64,000 nucleotides of DNA. Source: Thermoproteota archaeon. GTDB taxonomy: Archaea > Korarchaeota > JAOZGF01 > JAOZFZ01. This document shows positions 52,585 to 62,462 of this stretch, piece by piece (the stretch's first letter is position 1; every line of letters begins with the position of its first letter). Location of the stretch: the NCBI GenBank assembly GCA_027492035.1, contig JAOZFT010000004.1, positions 558,001-622,000 of the forward strand, read 5' to 3'. Under the pieces are notes generated by a model. The model did no database searches and was not told where the DNA came from. It saw nothing but the letters and a program-made list of their open reading frames with translations. Made by a program: the position numbers and the translations under genes.

Positions 52585-53874
52585 TTAACTGTTTAAATCA
52601 ATTATTTTCGCTCCTAACCTTCTCATTTCATTCAAAAAACCAGGATATGAAACATCAACGCTTTCTTTTCCCTTAATAATGCTTCCACTCTCTAAGCCTA
52701 TAGCTAATGAAGTGAAGGCCATAAACAGTCTGTGGTCGTTGTAGCTCTCAAAGACTCCTCCTTTTAATTTCTCTTTCCCCTTTATTACTAAACCATCTCT
52801 CTTCTCACTTATTTCCACACCTAACTTTGCTAACTCGGTCGCTAAGCAATGTATCCTATCTGACTCTTTTTTTCTGGCGTGTTCAACTCCTTCAATAATT
52901 GTTTCCTTCTTGGTTTTAGTAGCTACAACCGCTAAAACAGGCAGTAAATCCGGCGTGTCTTCTAAATTGAATTTTCCACCTTCTATTTCGCCAGCTTCAA
53001 AAAACAATTCGTTTCTTTTAACCTTTATGTTCTGCCCCATTTCTTTAAGGTACTCAATTATTTTCATGTCGCCTTGTGGCTCTGTGAAACTTAGTTTCCT
53101 CACTACTAAATTCGACTTTGAAACAGCTGCAGCCGCTAAGAAAAAAGAAATTGAACTGAAGTCTCCAGGAATTCTGAATTTTAAACCTTTTATTTCACTT
53201 TTAGGCTCCACCATAAACTCCTTAAATCCTTCATTTTCAACTTTTACACCGTACTTTCCTAAAACATTTAAGGTCATTTCTATGTATGGTTTAGAGACTA
53301 TTCTGTCCTTAACCAATATTCTCGTTTCTTCACTTGCCTTCACTGAAGAAATTAATAAAGCTGAAATAAATTGGGAAGATGTTCCTCCAGTAATTTCTGT
53401 TTCACCACCTGTAATTCCTCCTCCACTGACTATTACCGGTGGGAAACCATTAAGTCTAGTTGACCATGCTTCCACACCTAAATCTTTGAGTGATTTAAGA
53501 AGAGGACCCATGGGTCTCTTTCTTAAACTTTCATCACCTGTTAAGACACTGTATCCCTTTCTCACTAAACCTGAAATAGCTGTTAAGAAACGAATGGTTG
53601 TACCTGAATTTCCAGCATTTATCACATCTTCAGGGGTCTCTGGTAAACCTATCCCCTCCACTACCAACTTCCTTCTTGTTCTTTTAACTTCAGCACCTAA
53701 CTTCTCAACTCCTTCAATTGTTGCTTTAGTATCTTTTGAAAACAAAGGGTTAATTATTGTATTTCTTCCGGTAGTTAACAGCGAAACAACTACTGCTCGG
53801 TGGGTATAACTTTTACTTGGGGGGGCTTCAACTTTTCCCCTTATCTTCGTTGGGTAAACCTTGATTGAAGACAT
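52585..53874 (-). CDS. aroA: EPSP synthase (3-phosphoshikimate 1-carboxyvinyltransferase)
   Basis: 429 aa. Transfers enolpyruvyl from PEP to shikimate-3-phosphate. PSKSYTHRAVV, NAGNSGTTIRFLTAISGL, KRPMGPLLKSL and the late YNDHRLFMAFTSLAIG are family residues at the S3P and PEP sites. ATG start 8 bp after the kinase stop. Confidence 0.97.
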   Translation of the reverse strand: MSSIKVYPTKIRGKVEAPPSKSYTHRAVVVSLLTTGRNTIINPLFSKDTKATIEGVEKLGAEVKRTRRKLVVEGIGLPETPEDVINAGNSGTTIRFLTAISGLVRKGYSVLTGDESLRKRPMGPLLKSLKDLGVEAWSTRLNGFPPVIVSGGGITGGETEITGGTSSQFISALLISSVKASEETRILVKDRIVSKPYIEMTLNVLGKYGVKVENEGFKEFMVEPKSEIKGLKFRIPGDFSSISFFLAAAAVSKSNLVVRKLSFTEPQGDMKIIEYLKEMGQNIKVKRNELFFEAGEIEGGKFNLEDTPDLLPVLAVVATKTKKETIIEGVEHARKKESDRIHCLATELAKLGVEISEKRDGLVIKGKEKLKGGVFESYNDHRLFMAFTSLAIGLESGSIIKGKESVDVSYPGFLNEMRRLGAKIIDLNS

Positions 53875-53882
53875 TTTTTAGT

Positions 53883-54743
53883 TCACCACTTCCCTGCTTT
53901 ATTTTTTGAATTAACTTCTGTAACAATCAATTCCCCTTTGAATTCTCTCCATCTCTCAATAATCTCTCTACAGGTCTCTTTCTCACAAATAGCAAACATG
54001 GAAGGGCCTGTACCTGAAACTCCTGCTGTCAATGCACCTGTTTCTACGGCTTCAATTAAAGGAGCTGTTTCCAAGTTTAACACTGCGGAAATAAGTAATC
54101 CGTTCAAGAAAGAAGCTTCCCAATACTTTCCTTTCAAAGCTAAATTGAAAGCCTCCTCTGACAAGGAACTGAGCTTCTCCATCTTTTTCACGTTCACCTT
54201 AATTGTGTAAACCTTCTTTTTAGGTACTAATATCACAACCTTAAACTCCCTTAACTCCTCTCTCCTAATTAGTTTCTTCTTTAAGTTGTCTGTGAAAACT
54301 ATTCCTCCGAAAAAGGAGGCGGATGCGTCATCTAAAGCCCCTGTAACTGAAACTTTAGCTTTTAAAGATGCCTCAACTCCTAACTTAACAGCTTCCAAGT
54401 CCTTTATTTTCCTTTTTAGGGCGTAAGCTGTAGCCAATACTGTAGCGTTAGCTGCAGCGCTTGAACTTTTCAACCCTCTTGCTATAGGTATTTCTGAAAA
54501 AGTTTTCACGCGGGCCCCATACTCGGTAGCTTTAAAATATCTCAAAGTTGCCTTTACCGCTTCCTTAACCAGTTCAGGGTTTTCTTGTGGATTGTTTAGG
54601 ATTTCAACAATTACTTCCTCCTCTCCTTCAACAAGTTCCACTTCAGCCTTTGTTTCTAGTTTCACACCTATAGCCACTCCCTTCTTGGCAGGTATGGCAT
54701 TCACCACTGTTACAGCTCCAAAAGCTCTGGCTCTACCTTTCAA
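53883..54743 (-). CDS. Archaeal shikimate kinase (GHMP family)
   Basis: About 286 aa. Phosphorylates shikimate; unrelated to bacterial AroK/AroL, a hallmark of archaea. MKGRARAFGAVTVVNAIPAKKG start and IARGLKSSSAAANATVLATAYAL (ATP loop), GALDDASASFFGG and TAGVSGTGPSMFAIC are GHMP motifs. The start is set at TTG 54743 (MKGRARAFG) because archaeal homologues start there; TTG 54755 is also in frame. Overlaps the aroE end by about 11 bp, indicating coupled translation. Confidence 0.92.
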   Translation of the reverse strand: MKGRARAFGAVTVVNAIPAKKGVAIGVKLETKAEVELVEGEEEVIVEILNNPQENPELVKEAVKATLRYFKATEYGARVKTFSEIPIARGLKSSSAAANATVLATAYALKRKIKDLEAVKLGVEASLKAKVSVTGALDDASASFFGGIVFTDNLKKKLIRREELREFKVVILVPKKKVYTIKVNVKKMEKLSSLSEEAFNLALKGKYWEASFLNGLLISAVLNLETAPLIEAVETGALTAGVSGTGPSMFAICEKETCREIIERWREFKGELIVTEVNSKNKAGKW

Positions 54744-55623
54744 ATCCTTTTTCAAGTGTTTTCACCACGGCTTCTTTCATTTTCTTTAAAGGGGGTTTTT
54801 TTCCAGTCCATATTTTGAAAGAAGCTGCACCTTGCCCAACCAACATGTCTAATCCGTTTATTACTTCAGCCCCTTTTTCTTCAGCTAAGTGGAGAGTTTT
54901 AGTCTTTAATGGATTGTATATTACATCGAAAACTGTGTGGTATGGTTGAAAAAGATTTTTCGGGATCAATGATTCTTCAGTGTTTGGGTACATGCCTACA
55001 GGTGTAGCGTTAACAATTAAATCAGATTTAGGGATTGCTTTTTTGAGTGAGTTCATGTTTAGTTTTTCAGCTTCCAAAACAGTTTCTCCCCCTTTTAGTT
55101 TATTGAAGAACTTAATAAGTTCTTTCGCTCTTTCAACTGTTCTGTTAAGCACAATTATTTTTTCAACATTTTCTTTGATCAAGAAATAAATTACTGCTTT
55201 TGCAGCTCCTCCAGCCCCCAAAACAACAGCCCTTTTATTCTTCACTTTAATTTTACGCTTTCTAAAAGTGGCTTCCACGCCTTCAACATCTGTGTTGAAA
55301 CCTATTAACTCACCATTCCTGTTCAGTACAGTGTTCACTGCTTTCATTTGTTGTGCCGATTCATCTAAGTCATCAAGGTAACGCATAATTTCTTCCTTGT
55401 AAGGTATTGTTACGTTAAATCCCCCAACTCCCAACCCCCTTAATCCCTCCACAACCTTTCTAAGCATGATCCTTTCAATATTGAACGCTAAATATACTCT
55501 GTTCATTTTCAACTCTTTGAAAGCTTCATTTTGCATTAGAGGGGAGAGGGAGTGGTTAACAGGTAACCCTATTAAACAATAAAGTGTAGGTGGCCTATTA
55601 CTCTGTTCTACTGGCCAGAACAT
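54733..55623 (-). CDS. aroE: Shikimate 5-dehydrogenase
   Basis: 296 aa NADPH-dependent reductase of 3-dehydroshikimate. GLPVNHSLSPLMQNEAF (substrate), FNVTIPYKEEIM (catalytic Lys), NTDVEGVEATF and VLGAGGAAKAVIYFL (NADP) are visible. ATG start 26 bp inside the dehydratase gene. Standard length and context. Confidence 0.95.
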   Translation of the reverse strand: MFWPVEQSNRPPTLYCLIGLPVNHSLSPLMQNEAFKELKMNRVYLAFNIERIMLRKVVEGLRGLGVGGFNVTIPYKEEIMRYLDDLDESAQQMKAVNTVLNRNGELIGFNTDVEGVEATFRKRKIKVKNKRAVVLGAGGAAKAVIYFLIKENVEKIIVLNRTVERAKELIKFFNKLKGGETVLEAEKLNMNSLKKAIPKSDLIVNATPVGMYPNTEESLIPKNLFQPYHTVFDVIYNPLKTKTLHLAEEKGAEVINGLDMLVGQGAASFKIWTGKKPPLKKMKEAVVKTLEKGFER

Positions 55624-56305
55624 TTAGAAAACCTCTTAACTCATTGATGGAGGGCTGTCCAGGAGCTGCTTTTTCATTCGGTAATGAGCAGTATGTGAAG
55701 GGAGCGCCTAAATAAACACCTAAAACTCTTGAAATTAAACCTAAACTGCCCATGCAGAAAGCTATTAATTTCTTCCTTTTCACCTTGTACAGGTTCAAAA
55801 TTTTCAGGTTGTCGCTTGTTTCTTTGGCAAATGTAACAATTTTCGCAATGTCCCCTTTACTTTCTGCATCTTTTAACTTTTCATTAAGTGATCCTTCTTC
55901 AGGAGTCCCTGTGAAGTCATGGTGTGAAGCAATAACCTCTACTCCTTTTTCATCCATTAAGTCTAGGAGTGAAGGATTATCTTTTATGGTTTCAATTTCT
56001 AAATCGAAGAAGTGAGGGCTAAGCTCCGTTACTTTTCTCACAATTTCTAGCCTTTCCTTTTCCTGTCCCCTAAAATAACCTCCTTCCTCCTTTCTTCTAA
56101 CTGTAAAAATAAACTTTGTCTCTTCTCCAAAATCGTGCAGTGTTTCAGCTATCTCTGAAAAGTTTTTTGATTCTTTAAAATTGAAAATGTCCCACCTAAC
56201 CTCAACGTATTTGACACGGTATTTTCCTGTTTTTGAAAGCAGAAACTTGAGCTGTCCAGTTTTTTCAGGCATTAATGTAACACAAATTTTATCTGTAAGG
56301 TTCAT
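55598..56305 (-). CDS. aroD: Type I 3-dehydroquinate dehydratase
   Basis: 235 aa Schiff-base-forming dehydratase: VEVRWDIF, FIFTVRRKEEGGYF, VIASHHDFTGTP (catalytic His) and KIVTFAKETSDNL (Schiff-base Lys). Type I, not the dodecameric type II. ATG start; 12 bp after DHQ synthase, and 26-bp overlap with aroE. Confidence 0.94.
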   Translation of the reverse strand: MNLTDKICVTLMPEKTGQLKFLLSKTGKYRVKYVEVRWDIFNFKESKNFSEIAETLHDFGEETKFIFTVRRKEEGGYFRGQEKERLEIVRKVTELSPHFFDLEIETIKDNPSLLDLMDEKGVEVIASHHDFTGTPEEGSLNEKLKDAESKGDIAKIVTFAKETSDNLKILNLYKVKRKKLIAFCMGSLGLISRVLGVYLGAPFTYCSLPNEKAAPGQPSINELRGFLNVLASRTE

Positions 56306-56317
56306 TCTTGACTTCCT

Positions 56318-57373
56318 TTATTTTTCAAGAATAAACTCTTCAACTTCCACACCGAAATGTCTAGCTTTTTTCTGAGAAAAATAAACAAGTACTTTGTCTC
56401 CCTTTCTTATTTTCTTGACTGAAACTGGGTTTCCATCTTTATTGACTAAATTTACTGTTTCAGCGTTTTGAAGAAGAATAGAGCCTGTTTCTTCCCCCGT
56501 TTTAGCTTTCAGCATTATTAATGGCCTTTTCTCTATTTTCACCCTTCCGACTACCACCTTCTCTGATTCACCCTTGAAATTAACAGTTAACACTTCATCC
56601 CCGCTTTTTAACTCAGACAGGTACTTTGTCCTGTTTTCATCCACTAAAATGTAGCTATGAATTGGTCCTGCATTAACTCTGAATGGTCTGGTTTCTACAA
56701 AGGGATTTTCAATTGTTTCGCTGTGTACAAGGAAAAGGAAATTCCCTTGGTTACCTACAAGCATTCCTTCTCCCTTGTTTAGCATTGTTACAGTGTCAAC
56801 ACATGCTCTGTCACCTAAACCTGTCTCTTTAACTTCAAAAACTTCTGCCTCCACTAATTTTAATTTTTTAACGCTTTTTATTTGTGAAAACAGGGTTTCA
56901 AGTTCACTTTTGTTTCTAATAGGCACAATCACCCCGTCAACCCCCTTCTCCAGTATAGTTAATAATGTACCTATCTTTTCTTTACCTTTCTCAACATAGA
57001 TTTTTGTTCCTTTTTTCTGTAATTTAGCGATTAAGTTTTCAATTGGAATTATTCTCCAGTTTAGCAGTTCCAGTATCACTGACTCAGCCCCCTCTTCTGC
57101 AGCCTCCACAACTTTTGCTTCCTCTTCCCCCTTCTCTATTTTTAAAGAAACAGAAAATTTCTTAACTTGCGGATCAACTTCTCTTTTGTTTCTGTAAACC
57201 ACTACGTCTGCCTTCTTTGAAGGTGAAATTATTGTGGCTCCCTCTATCCTTCTTTCTCTGATTTCTTCAATGTAGAACTTGTCCACGCCATGTTTCATGG
57301 CCTCTTCAACTATAGGGACTGTTTCCTCAGTTAAACAAGGCAGTTTAATAATTATCTTTCCAAGTTTATTCAT
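56318..57373 (-). CDS. 3-Dehydroquinate synthase II (archaeal ADH pathway)
   Basis: 351 aa. Oxidatively deaminates and cyclises 2-amino-3,7-dideoxy-D-threo-hept-6-ulosonate (ADH) to 3-dehydroquinate with NAD, replacing bacterial Aro[41 protein letters not shown] and [20 protein letters not shown] are typical. Start chosen at ATG 57373, which overlaps the preceding stop by 8 bp; the frame is open to 57409 but residues before it match no family. Confidence 0.94.
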   Translation of the reverse strand: MNKLGKIIIKLPCLTEETVPIVEEAMKHGVDKFYIEEIRERRIEGATIISPSKKADVVVYRNKREVDPQVKKFSVSLKIEKGEEEAKVVEAAEEGAESVILELLNWRIIPIENLIAKLQKKGTKIYVEKGKEKIGTLLTILEKGVDGVIVPIRNKSELETLFSQIKSVKKLKLVEAEVFEVKETGLGDRACVDTVTMLNKGEGMLVGNQGNFLFLVHSETIENPFVETRPFRVNAGPIHSYILVDENRTKYLSELKSGDEVLTVNFKGESEKVVVGRVKIEKRPLIMLKAKTGEETGSILLQNAETVNLVNKDGNPVSVKKIRKGDKVLVYFSQKKARHFGVEVEEFILEK

Positions 57374-58154
57374 TTTTGAAAGCCTCCAAAGCCTCCTTAA
57401 CCGATGCATTTTCTAAAATTATCATTCTTAAACATTTGAGAAGTAAAGTTGGATTTTCAGCTTGGAAAATGTTTCTTCCAAAAGTTATTCCTGCAGCTCC
57501 AGCATCCATGGCTCCTTTAACCATTTTGAAAACATCCTCAACTGTTTCTTGTTTAGGTCCACCTGCAATCACCACAGGAACTAAACTTGATTCAACAACC
57601 TTTTTGAAACTTGCAACAGTTCCTGTATACGTTGTTTTAACTATGTCTGCACCAAGTTCCCCAGCTATCCTTGTTATGTGTGAAACAGTTGAAGGACTGA
57701 ACTTATCTTTTATCTTTTCTCCTCTTGCATACATCATAGCTATCAATGGTAAACCGAACCTGTCACATTCATCAGCAACCCTTCCTAATTTAACAAGCAT
57801 TTCATGTTCATTTTTTGCACCTATGTTTACATGTACAGAAACCGCGTCAGCTCCTAACCTTATAGCTTCCTCTATAGATGAAACTTGAACCTTAAAATTC
57901 GGTTTTAAACTTAAATCCGTGCTTGCTGACAAATGCATTATCAACCCTAGATTTGGCGGTTTTTCTAAGTTTCTTAGAACTCCTTTATGAACAATTATTG
58001 ACGTTGCTCCTCCTTTCTCAATTTTTTCTATGGTTCCATATATCTCCTTCAACCCTTTAATTGGTCCCATACTTACTCCGTGATCCATGGGTACACAGAT
58101 CATTTTTCCGTTCTCAGTTATCCTGCCTAAACGAATTATTTTTCCTATACACAT
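57366..58154 (-). CDS. ADH synthase (2-amino-3,7-dideoxy-D-threo-hept-6-ulosonate synthase)
   Basis: 262 aa class I aldolase of the DhnA family: ICVPMDHGVSMGP, ADAVSVHVNIGAKNEHEML, ADIVKTTYTGTV (Schiff-base Lys) and PVVIAGGPKQETVEDVF. Condenses L-aspartate semialdehyde with 6-deoxy-5-ketofructose 1-phosphate to ADH. Fructose-bisphosphate aldolases of the same family are similar, but the operon (asd before, DHQ synthase II after) fixes the role. ATG start. Confidence 0.94.
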   Translation of the reverse strand: MCIGKIIRLGRITENGKMICVPMDHGVSMGPIKGLKEIYGTIEKIEKGGATSIIVHKGVLRNLEKPPNLGLIMHLSASTDLSLKPNFKVQVSSIEEAIRLGADAVSVHVNIGAKNEHEMLVKLGRVADECDRFGLPLIAMMYARGEKIKDKFSPSTVSHITRIAGELGADIVKTTYTGTVASFKKVVESSLVPVVIAGGPKQETVEDVFKMVKGAMDAGAAGITFGRNIFQAENPTLLLKCLRMIILENASVKEALEAFKNE

Positions 58155-58171
58155 TTCACTGACACTTCCAC

Positions 58172-59242
58172 CTATATGAAGCCTTTAACTTTCATTAACT
58201 CAGCTAAAAGTAGAACACATCCTGCAGCCCCCCTTATTGTATTATGTACAAGTAAAGAGAAGAGTAATGTTTTCTCGTTTTTTCCATACCTTAACCTGCC
58301 GATTGTAACTGACATTCCTGGAACAGAGCCAGCTAACTTGTCAAATCTAGGTTGAGGTCTGTCTTTTTCTTCTCTAATTATTAACGGTTTTTCCGGTGCC
58401 GTAGGTAATTTCAGTTTCTGCGGTTCACCTATGAAATTCCTTATTTCCTCCTTTACTTCATCTAAATCAACTTTTTCCGACAGTTCCAAGTAAACATTTT
58501 CTAAATGTCCATCTTTAACAGGTACTCGGTTACATGAAGCATGTATCTTTACATTGTAATCTTTGAAGGAGTTGTTTTCAAGTCTTCCAAGTATTTTCCT
58601 TGTTTCATTCCCTATCTTTTCCTCTTCTTTTTCTATGTAAGGAATTACATTATCTATTATATCTAGTGAAGAAACTCCTGGGTAACCTGCCCCTGAAACA
58701 GCCTGTAAAGTGTTAACTACAACTTTTTCTACTCTGTACAAGTTTGTTATCGGCTTCAAAGCCAGAGATAAACCAACTGTTGAACAGTTAGGGTCAGTAA
58801 CTATGAAGCCTTCTGTTCCCAGTTCTCTCTTTTGTGCATCAATCACTTCAAGATGTTCAGGGTTAACTTCGGGTATAACTAATGGAACCATTTCATGGAG
58901 CCTGTAGGCGCTTGCGTTGCTTAAAACAGGGAACCCTTCCTTTGCAAACTTAATTTCTACCTCCTTGGCTGCAGAGGATGGTAAGGACGAAAAAACAATG
59001 TCTACATCTAAATCTTTAGTGTTCACAGCCGAAATGTTCTTCTCTTTTATTTCTTCAGGCAATTCGGTTGGTAACAGCCAGTTAACAGCTTCTCCATACC
59101 TTTTGCCGGCTGAACTGTAGCCGAACAATGTTTCTAGTTCAAAATAGGAGTGCTTATTTAACATGTCAACAAATCTTTGGCCAACTGCACCTGTCGCCCC
59201 TAGCAAAGCTACCTTCATCTTTCCCATTTCATCTTTCACCAA
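58172..59242 (-). CDS. asd: Aspartate-semialdehyde dehydrogenase
   Basis: 356 aa archaeal/fungal-type Asd. VALLGATGAVGQRFVDML (NADP), DPNCSTVGLSLAL (active Cys), SGAGYPGVSSLDIIDNV and SCNRVPVKDGHLE (catalytic His). Reduces aspartyl phosphate to the semialdehyde used here by ADH synthase (as well as for lysine/threonine/methionine). The frame begins at TTG 59242, with GTG and ATG soon after; AGGAGAAAG precedes. It overlaps lysC's end. Confidence 0.96.
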   Translation of the reverse strand: MVKDEMGKMKVALLGATGAVGQRFVDMLNKHSYFELETLFGYSSAGKRYGEAVNWLLPTELPEEIKEKNISAVNTKDLDVDIVFSSLPSSAAKEVEIKFAKEGFPVLSNASAYRLHEMVPLVIPEVNPEHLEVIDAQKRELGTEGFIVTDPNCSTVGLSLALKPITNLYRVEKVVVNTLQAVSGAGYPGVSSLDIIDNVIPYIEKEEEKIGNETRKILGRLENNSFKDYNVKIHASCNRVPVKDGHLENVYLELSEKVDLDEVKEEIRNFIGEPQKLKLPTAPEKPLIIREEKDRPQPRFDKLAGSVPGMSVTIGRLRYGKNEKTLLFSLLVHNTIRGAAGCVLLLAELMKVKGFI

Positions 59243-60455
59243 ACTTTCTCCTTAATAAGTTTAAAGCCTCCCTCCTTCTACTCCAAGGTACGAAAAGCCT
59301 GATTGAGGAATGGATTGTAAGTAAACCAAAAACATTTATCTTAGCCTCAGCTAAAGGCGAAACTGCTCTAGCTATAACTCCAGGTGTCGTCTCAAGTTTT
59401 TTACCTTTTAAAGTAACTAGTGCTAAATTCTCTATTGTTGAAATAGCCTTGACAGCATTTTCCCTTCCTCTGTTGTCTATTACTTCATGTAATTTATTCA
59501 AGATTTCACTGGGGTTTCCATCAACATAGAAAATAACTGCCTTCTCCTCTGTTGAAATCGCAAGTATTTTCCCTTTGCTTAACTGAACCTTTTCAGTTAA
59601 AACTTTGAGGGTTTCAGGCTTACTTGCAGCTTTCCCTACCACCGTCACCATGCAAACCGGTTTATTATAGCTTGTTAAACTGAAACTTAAAGCATCTCCC
59701 TCAATTACAGTTCCTCCATTCGTTAAGGATCCGTTGCTGATTCCTACAATCCTTATCTTCATTCCCTTAAGTATATACTTCAAAGCCTTGTTAGCTATAA
59801 CCTTTGCTCCACTTAAAGTTAAATAAGAAGCTTCTTCCACATTTATTTTGTTAAGTAATTTAGCGTTTTTCACTTTAGCCGGATCTGCAGTATAAAAGCC
59901 TTCAACATCCTTGACTAAAACAACTTCTTTCAAACCTAAACAGCTTGCAAGAACAACAGCAGTTAAGTCACTGCCTCCTCTACCCATAGTAGTTATTTCT
60001 CCCTTTTCTGTTTTGCCTAAGAAGCCACAAATTACAATATTATATCCTTTCTCAAGTAAAGGCTTAAACTCGTTTCGAATTTTCAATTTACATTTCTTTA
60101 TTAACGGGTTTGCGTTACCGAAAACATTGTCTGTTATTATTGGCCAAAGTTTAGATGAAGGAGTAATTAATTCTATTTTTACATTCATTGTTTTCAAAGT
60201 GGAGTAAAGCAGTTTAGCAGCTAACTCTTCACCAGAAGACATAACTAAATCCATGTCTCTCTTAGAGACTTCTTTAAAAGATGCTTTTTCAGCTAATTCA
60301 ATGAGGCTGTCGGTCATGTTCTTTAAAGCTGAAACAACAATTACCAGTCTCTTCCCTCCATCAACCTCCCTTTTTACTAGTTCCGCAACTTTCCTTATTG
60401 ATTTCCAGTCGGTTAGCACAGAACCTCCGAACTTAACCACTGATAAGTTCTTCAC
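59229..60455 (-). CDS. lysC: Aspartate kinase
   Basis: 408 aa monofunctional aspartokinase. SVVKFGGSVL (KFGG), RGGSDLTAVVLA, then ACT domains (about 265-408: MVTVVGKAAS, LVTLKGKKLETTPGV) for amino acid feedback. Start set at GTG 60455 because GGAGGAGG lies 5 bp upstream; the frame is open to TTG 60470. First gene of the ten-gene operon, committing aspartate to both aromatic and aspartate-family pathways. Confidence 0.95.
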   Translation of the reverse strand: MKNLSVVKFGGSVLTDWKSIRKVAELVKREVDGGKRLVIVVSALKNMTDSLIELAEKASFKEVSKRDMDLVMSSGEELAAKLLYSTLKTMNVKIELITPSSKLWPIITDNVFGNANPLIKKCKLKIRNEFKPLLEKGYNIVICGFLGKTEKGEITTMGRGGSDLTAVVLASCLGLKEVVLVKDVEGFYTADPAKVKNAKLLNKINVEEASYLTLSGAKVIANKALKYILKGMKIRIVGISNGSLTNGGTVIEGDALSFSLTSYNKPVCMVTVVGKAASKPETLKVLTEKVQLSKGKILAISTEEKAVIFYVDGNPSEILNKLHEVIDNRGRENAVKAISTIENLALVTLKGKKLETTPGVIARAVSPLAEAKINVFGLLTIHSSIRLFVPWSRRREALNLLRRKFGER

Positions 60456-60945
60456 AGAAACCTCCTCCAAAACTATTTATTGTTAAGGAAAAGACTGTGT
60501 TGTAAATGAGAAGTCTAAAAAAAGAAGCAGCATAATCTTGGCCATTTAAGTTGTTCAGAACAATTCCTTTAAGTAATAAACCCTTAAGTCTAGTTCTTCC
60601 TGTTTTTCTTACCAGTAATGAATTAACTCTTTCACAAACAATACGTATCCCCCTTCGAAAGCACTGACTTACTGGGGTTATAAACTTTACCGCCTCTCAT
60701 AAAAACCAAAACCCCTTTTTCCATGTCTCCTTCAAAAATAATGAGAAAGTAGTCGGAAAAATGTTTTTAATTCCTTTATAAATTTTACGTTTTTTGAAGC
60801 AATAAGCACCTTTATTATCATCTATGTACTTTTTAAAACAAAAATCCTTGGCTATACCAACTCTTATGCGAAAACGTTGCAAAGAGGATGTGATAATTAA
60901 ACAACCATTAATAACCCTTAAACCATATTTTTATCAAGCTAAGAA
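60456..60945. other. Upstream region of the aromatic operon
   Basis: 490 bp. Must contain the operon promoter; a TTAAAT-like box is possible near 60545-60560 on the minus strand. A 61-codon ORF here (60697-60882) has atypical composition and is not supported. No attenuator or riboswitch recognised. Confidence 0.4.
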
Positions 60946-61961
60946 CTAAGCAACGCATTTGTTGAAACATGCCTTCTCATAATTTCTTAAATCCTTCTTA
61001 CATAATTTTTTATTTTTTCCATGTCTTACTCTCTCCTTCTCCATCCCAATATTATAAGCACAAATTAAATAATACATTATCCACCCGGAGAATTTACTCC
61101 ATCTTTCCGCAAATTTTCTAACAATATCACCTGATTGAAGTTTTCCACTGAAATAGAAGTGTGAAACTGCTTTTCTAGCTCTTGGATCATCTGGGACGCA
61201 GAGATTCATTCTGCCCAATGTCGTTACCAATACCGTTTCTGCAGTCCACCCTCCAACTCCTTTGAATTTCATCAATTCTTCAATTGCGTCTTCGCCATTC
61301 ATCTTTTTAAGCTTCTCCAAATCATATCCTTCAGTAATTTTTAACGCCAATTCTTTGATATATCTTGATTTTTGAAGAGATAATTTACATTTCCTCAATT
61401 CGTTTTCGTCAACCTTTGCCAATGTTTGGGGTGAGGAGAAATTATAATATGACTCGCCGTTAGTTTCGTCTTCTCCCCAAATATCTTAACTAAGGCTCCA
61501 GTTATTGCATAGGCTGCCCGTAAAGAAATCTGCTGCTGAATTATTACCCTAATTGCTCCCTCGAACATGCTTGCTCCAATTCCAGGTGATCTAAGGCCAT
61601 AAAGTTTATCCTTTACCTCACAAAAGCGTTTCATCTTGGCTCATGAACCTATACTGCTCCTCAAGGTCATCCCTTAATCTGAAAATATCTGTAACCTTCC
61701 CTAATAAATGCTTTTCTCTTCCGCATCTAACTTAGAGAACACATTAATCCTTAATTTTGGTTTTTCCACTGTGCCAATGGAAACAACTATCTCAGTTATT
61801 TTCCCTTTCAATAAATTAATTCTTTCAATTAAGCCTTGTCTCCAATTTACTTCCCGTTCAATACCTTCTTTGTTATTTCGTCCAACTTGTTCCTTATATC
61901 CTCCTTTAAGTACCAGGCTAGCCTTGGAAAGATACTCACCTTCCACTAAAACCTCTTCCAT
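60946..61961 (-). pseudogene. HhH-GPD DNA glycosylase (AlkA/3-methyladenine type), frameshifted
   Basis: A single glycosylase is spread over several frames. MEEVLVEGEYLSKASLVLKGG to LRINVFSKLDAEEKSIY stops at 61701; a shifted frame continues DIFRLRDDLEEQYRFMSQDETLL and stops at 61618; a third reads LYGLRSPGIGASMFEGAIRV and QQQISLRAAYAITGALVKIFGEK; a fourth gives NFSSPQTLAKVDENELRKC, then FKGVGGWTAETVLVTTLGRMN and VPDDPRARKAVSHFY (HhH-GPD with catalytic Asp). At least three frameshifts. The family enzyme excises alkylated bases. Either a young pseudogene or sequence errors; none of the shifts sits on an obvious long homopolymer. Confidence 0.82.
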
Positions 61962-62252
61962 ATCAAAAACTTTTTTTCATAATAACCCCCCTTTATGAAA
62001 AGATAATTGGTTTTAAAAAGAGAAACATGGAAAAGGCAAAGCTTTTTAAGAACCATTAAGTAAGCTCTGAAAACGTTTACTGTAAAAAATAAAACGCTTC
62101 CTTATAAATAAATGGATTGGTAAGGCATTATCCTCACTTTAAAAAGGCCTCTCCAAGAAATTGCTTTGTTACAATTCTCTATTTATTTAAAAAGTTTCAC
62201 GTTTTTACTTTAAACTACCCACTATAAAACTTTTTAAGAACTGGAATCATAA

Positions 62253-62462
62253 CTAATCATAACATTGATGCATAAAAATAAAAAAAGGCTTCGAAGGTTC
62301 ATTGTTAAGTTTACCCTGGATCTTGAAGTAAAAAGGGTTACTTTCGCGGTTTTTGCTTATCTTTCCCATGGATTCAATAAACTGTTGAAGCCTGTTCCTT
62401 TTAAAATATAGTTGCTTTTTCAGAATAAAATTACCTTCACCATTTACTTTTATAGCTTCCAA
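62253..62462 (-). CDS. Small hypothetical protein overlapping the pheA end
   Basis: 69 codons (MEAIKVNGEGNFILKKQLYF start), overlapping the end of the prephenate dehydratase gene by 26 bp on the same strand. Composition is protein-like, but no motif is known. Low certainty; it may be read-through noise or a remnant. Confidence 0.3.
   Translation of the reverse strand: MEAIKVNGEGNFILKKQLYFKRNRLQQFIESMGKISKNRESNPFYFKIQGKLNNEPSKPFFIFMHQCYD

Noticed and set aside
52910-53809. 299-codon rightward ORF inside aroA
   Set aside because: Antisense shadow of EPSP synthase, caused by codon bias; aroA carries all conserved motifs.
60640-60720. TTCGAA-containing stretch checked as possible tRNA T-loop
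   Set aside because: No GGTTCGAxxCC and no cloverleaf with acceptor stem; not a tRNA.
60697-60882. 61-codon ORF upstream of the aro operon
   Set aside because: Lys/Phe-rich, no motif, poor start; likely noise.
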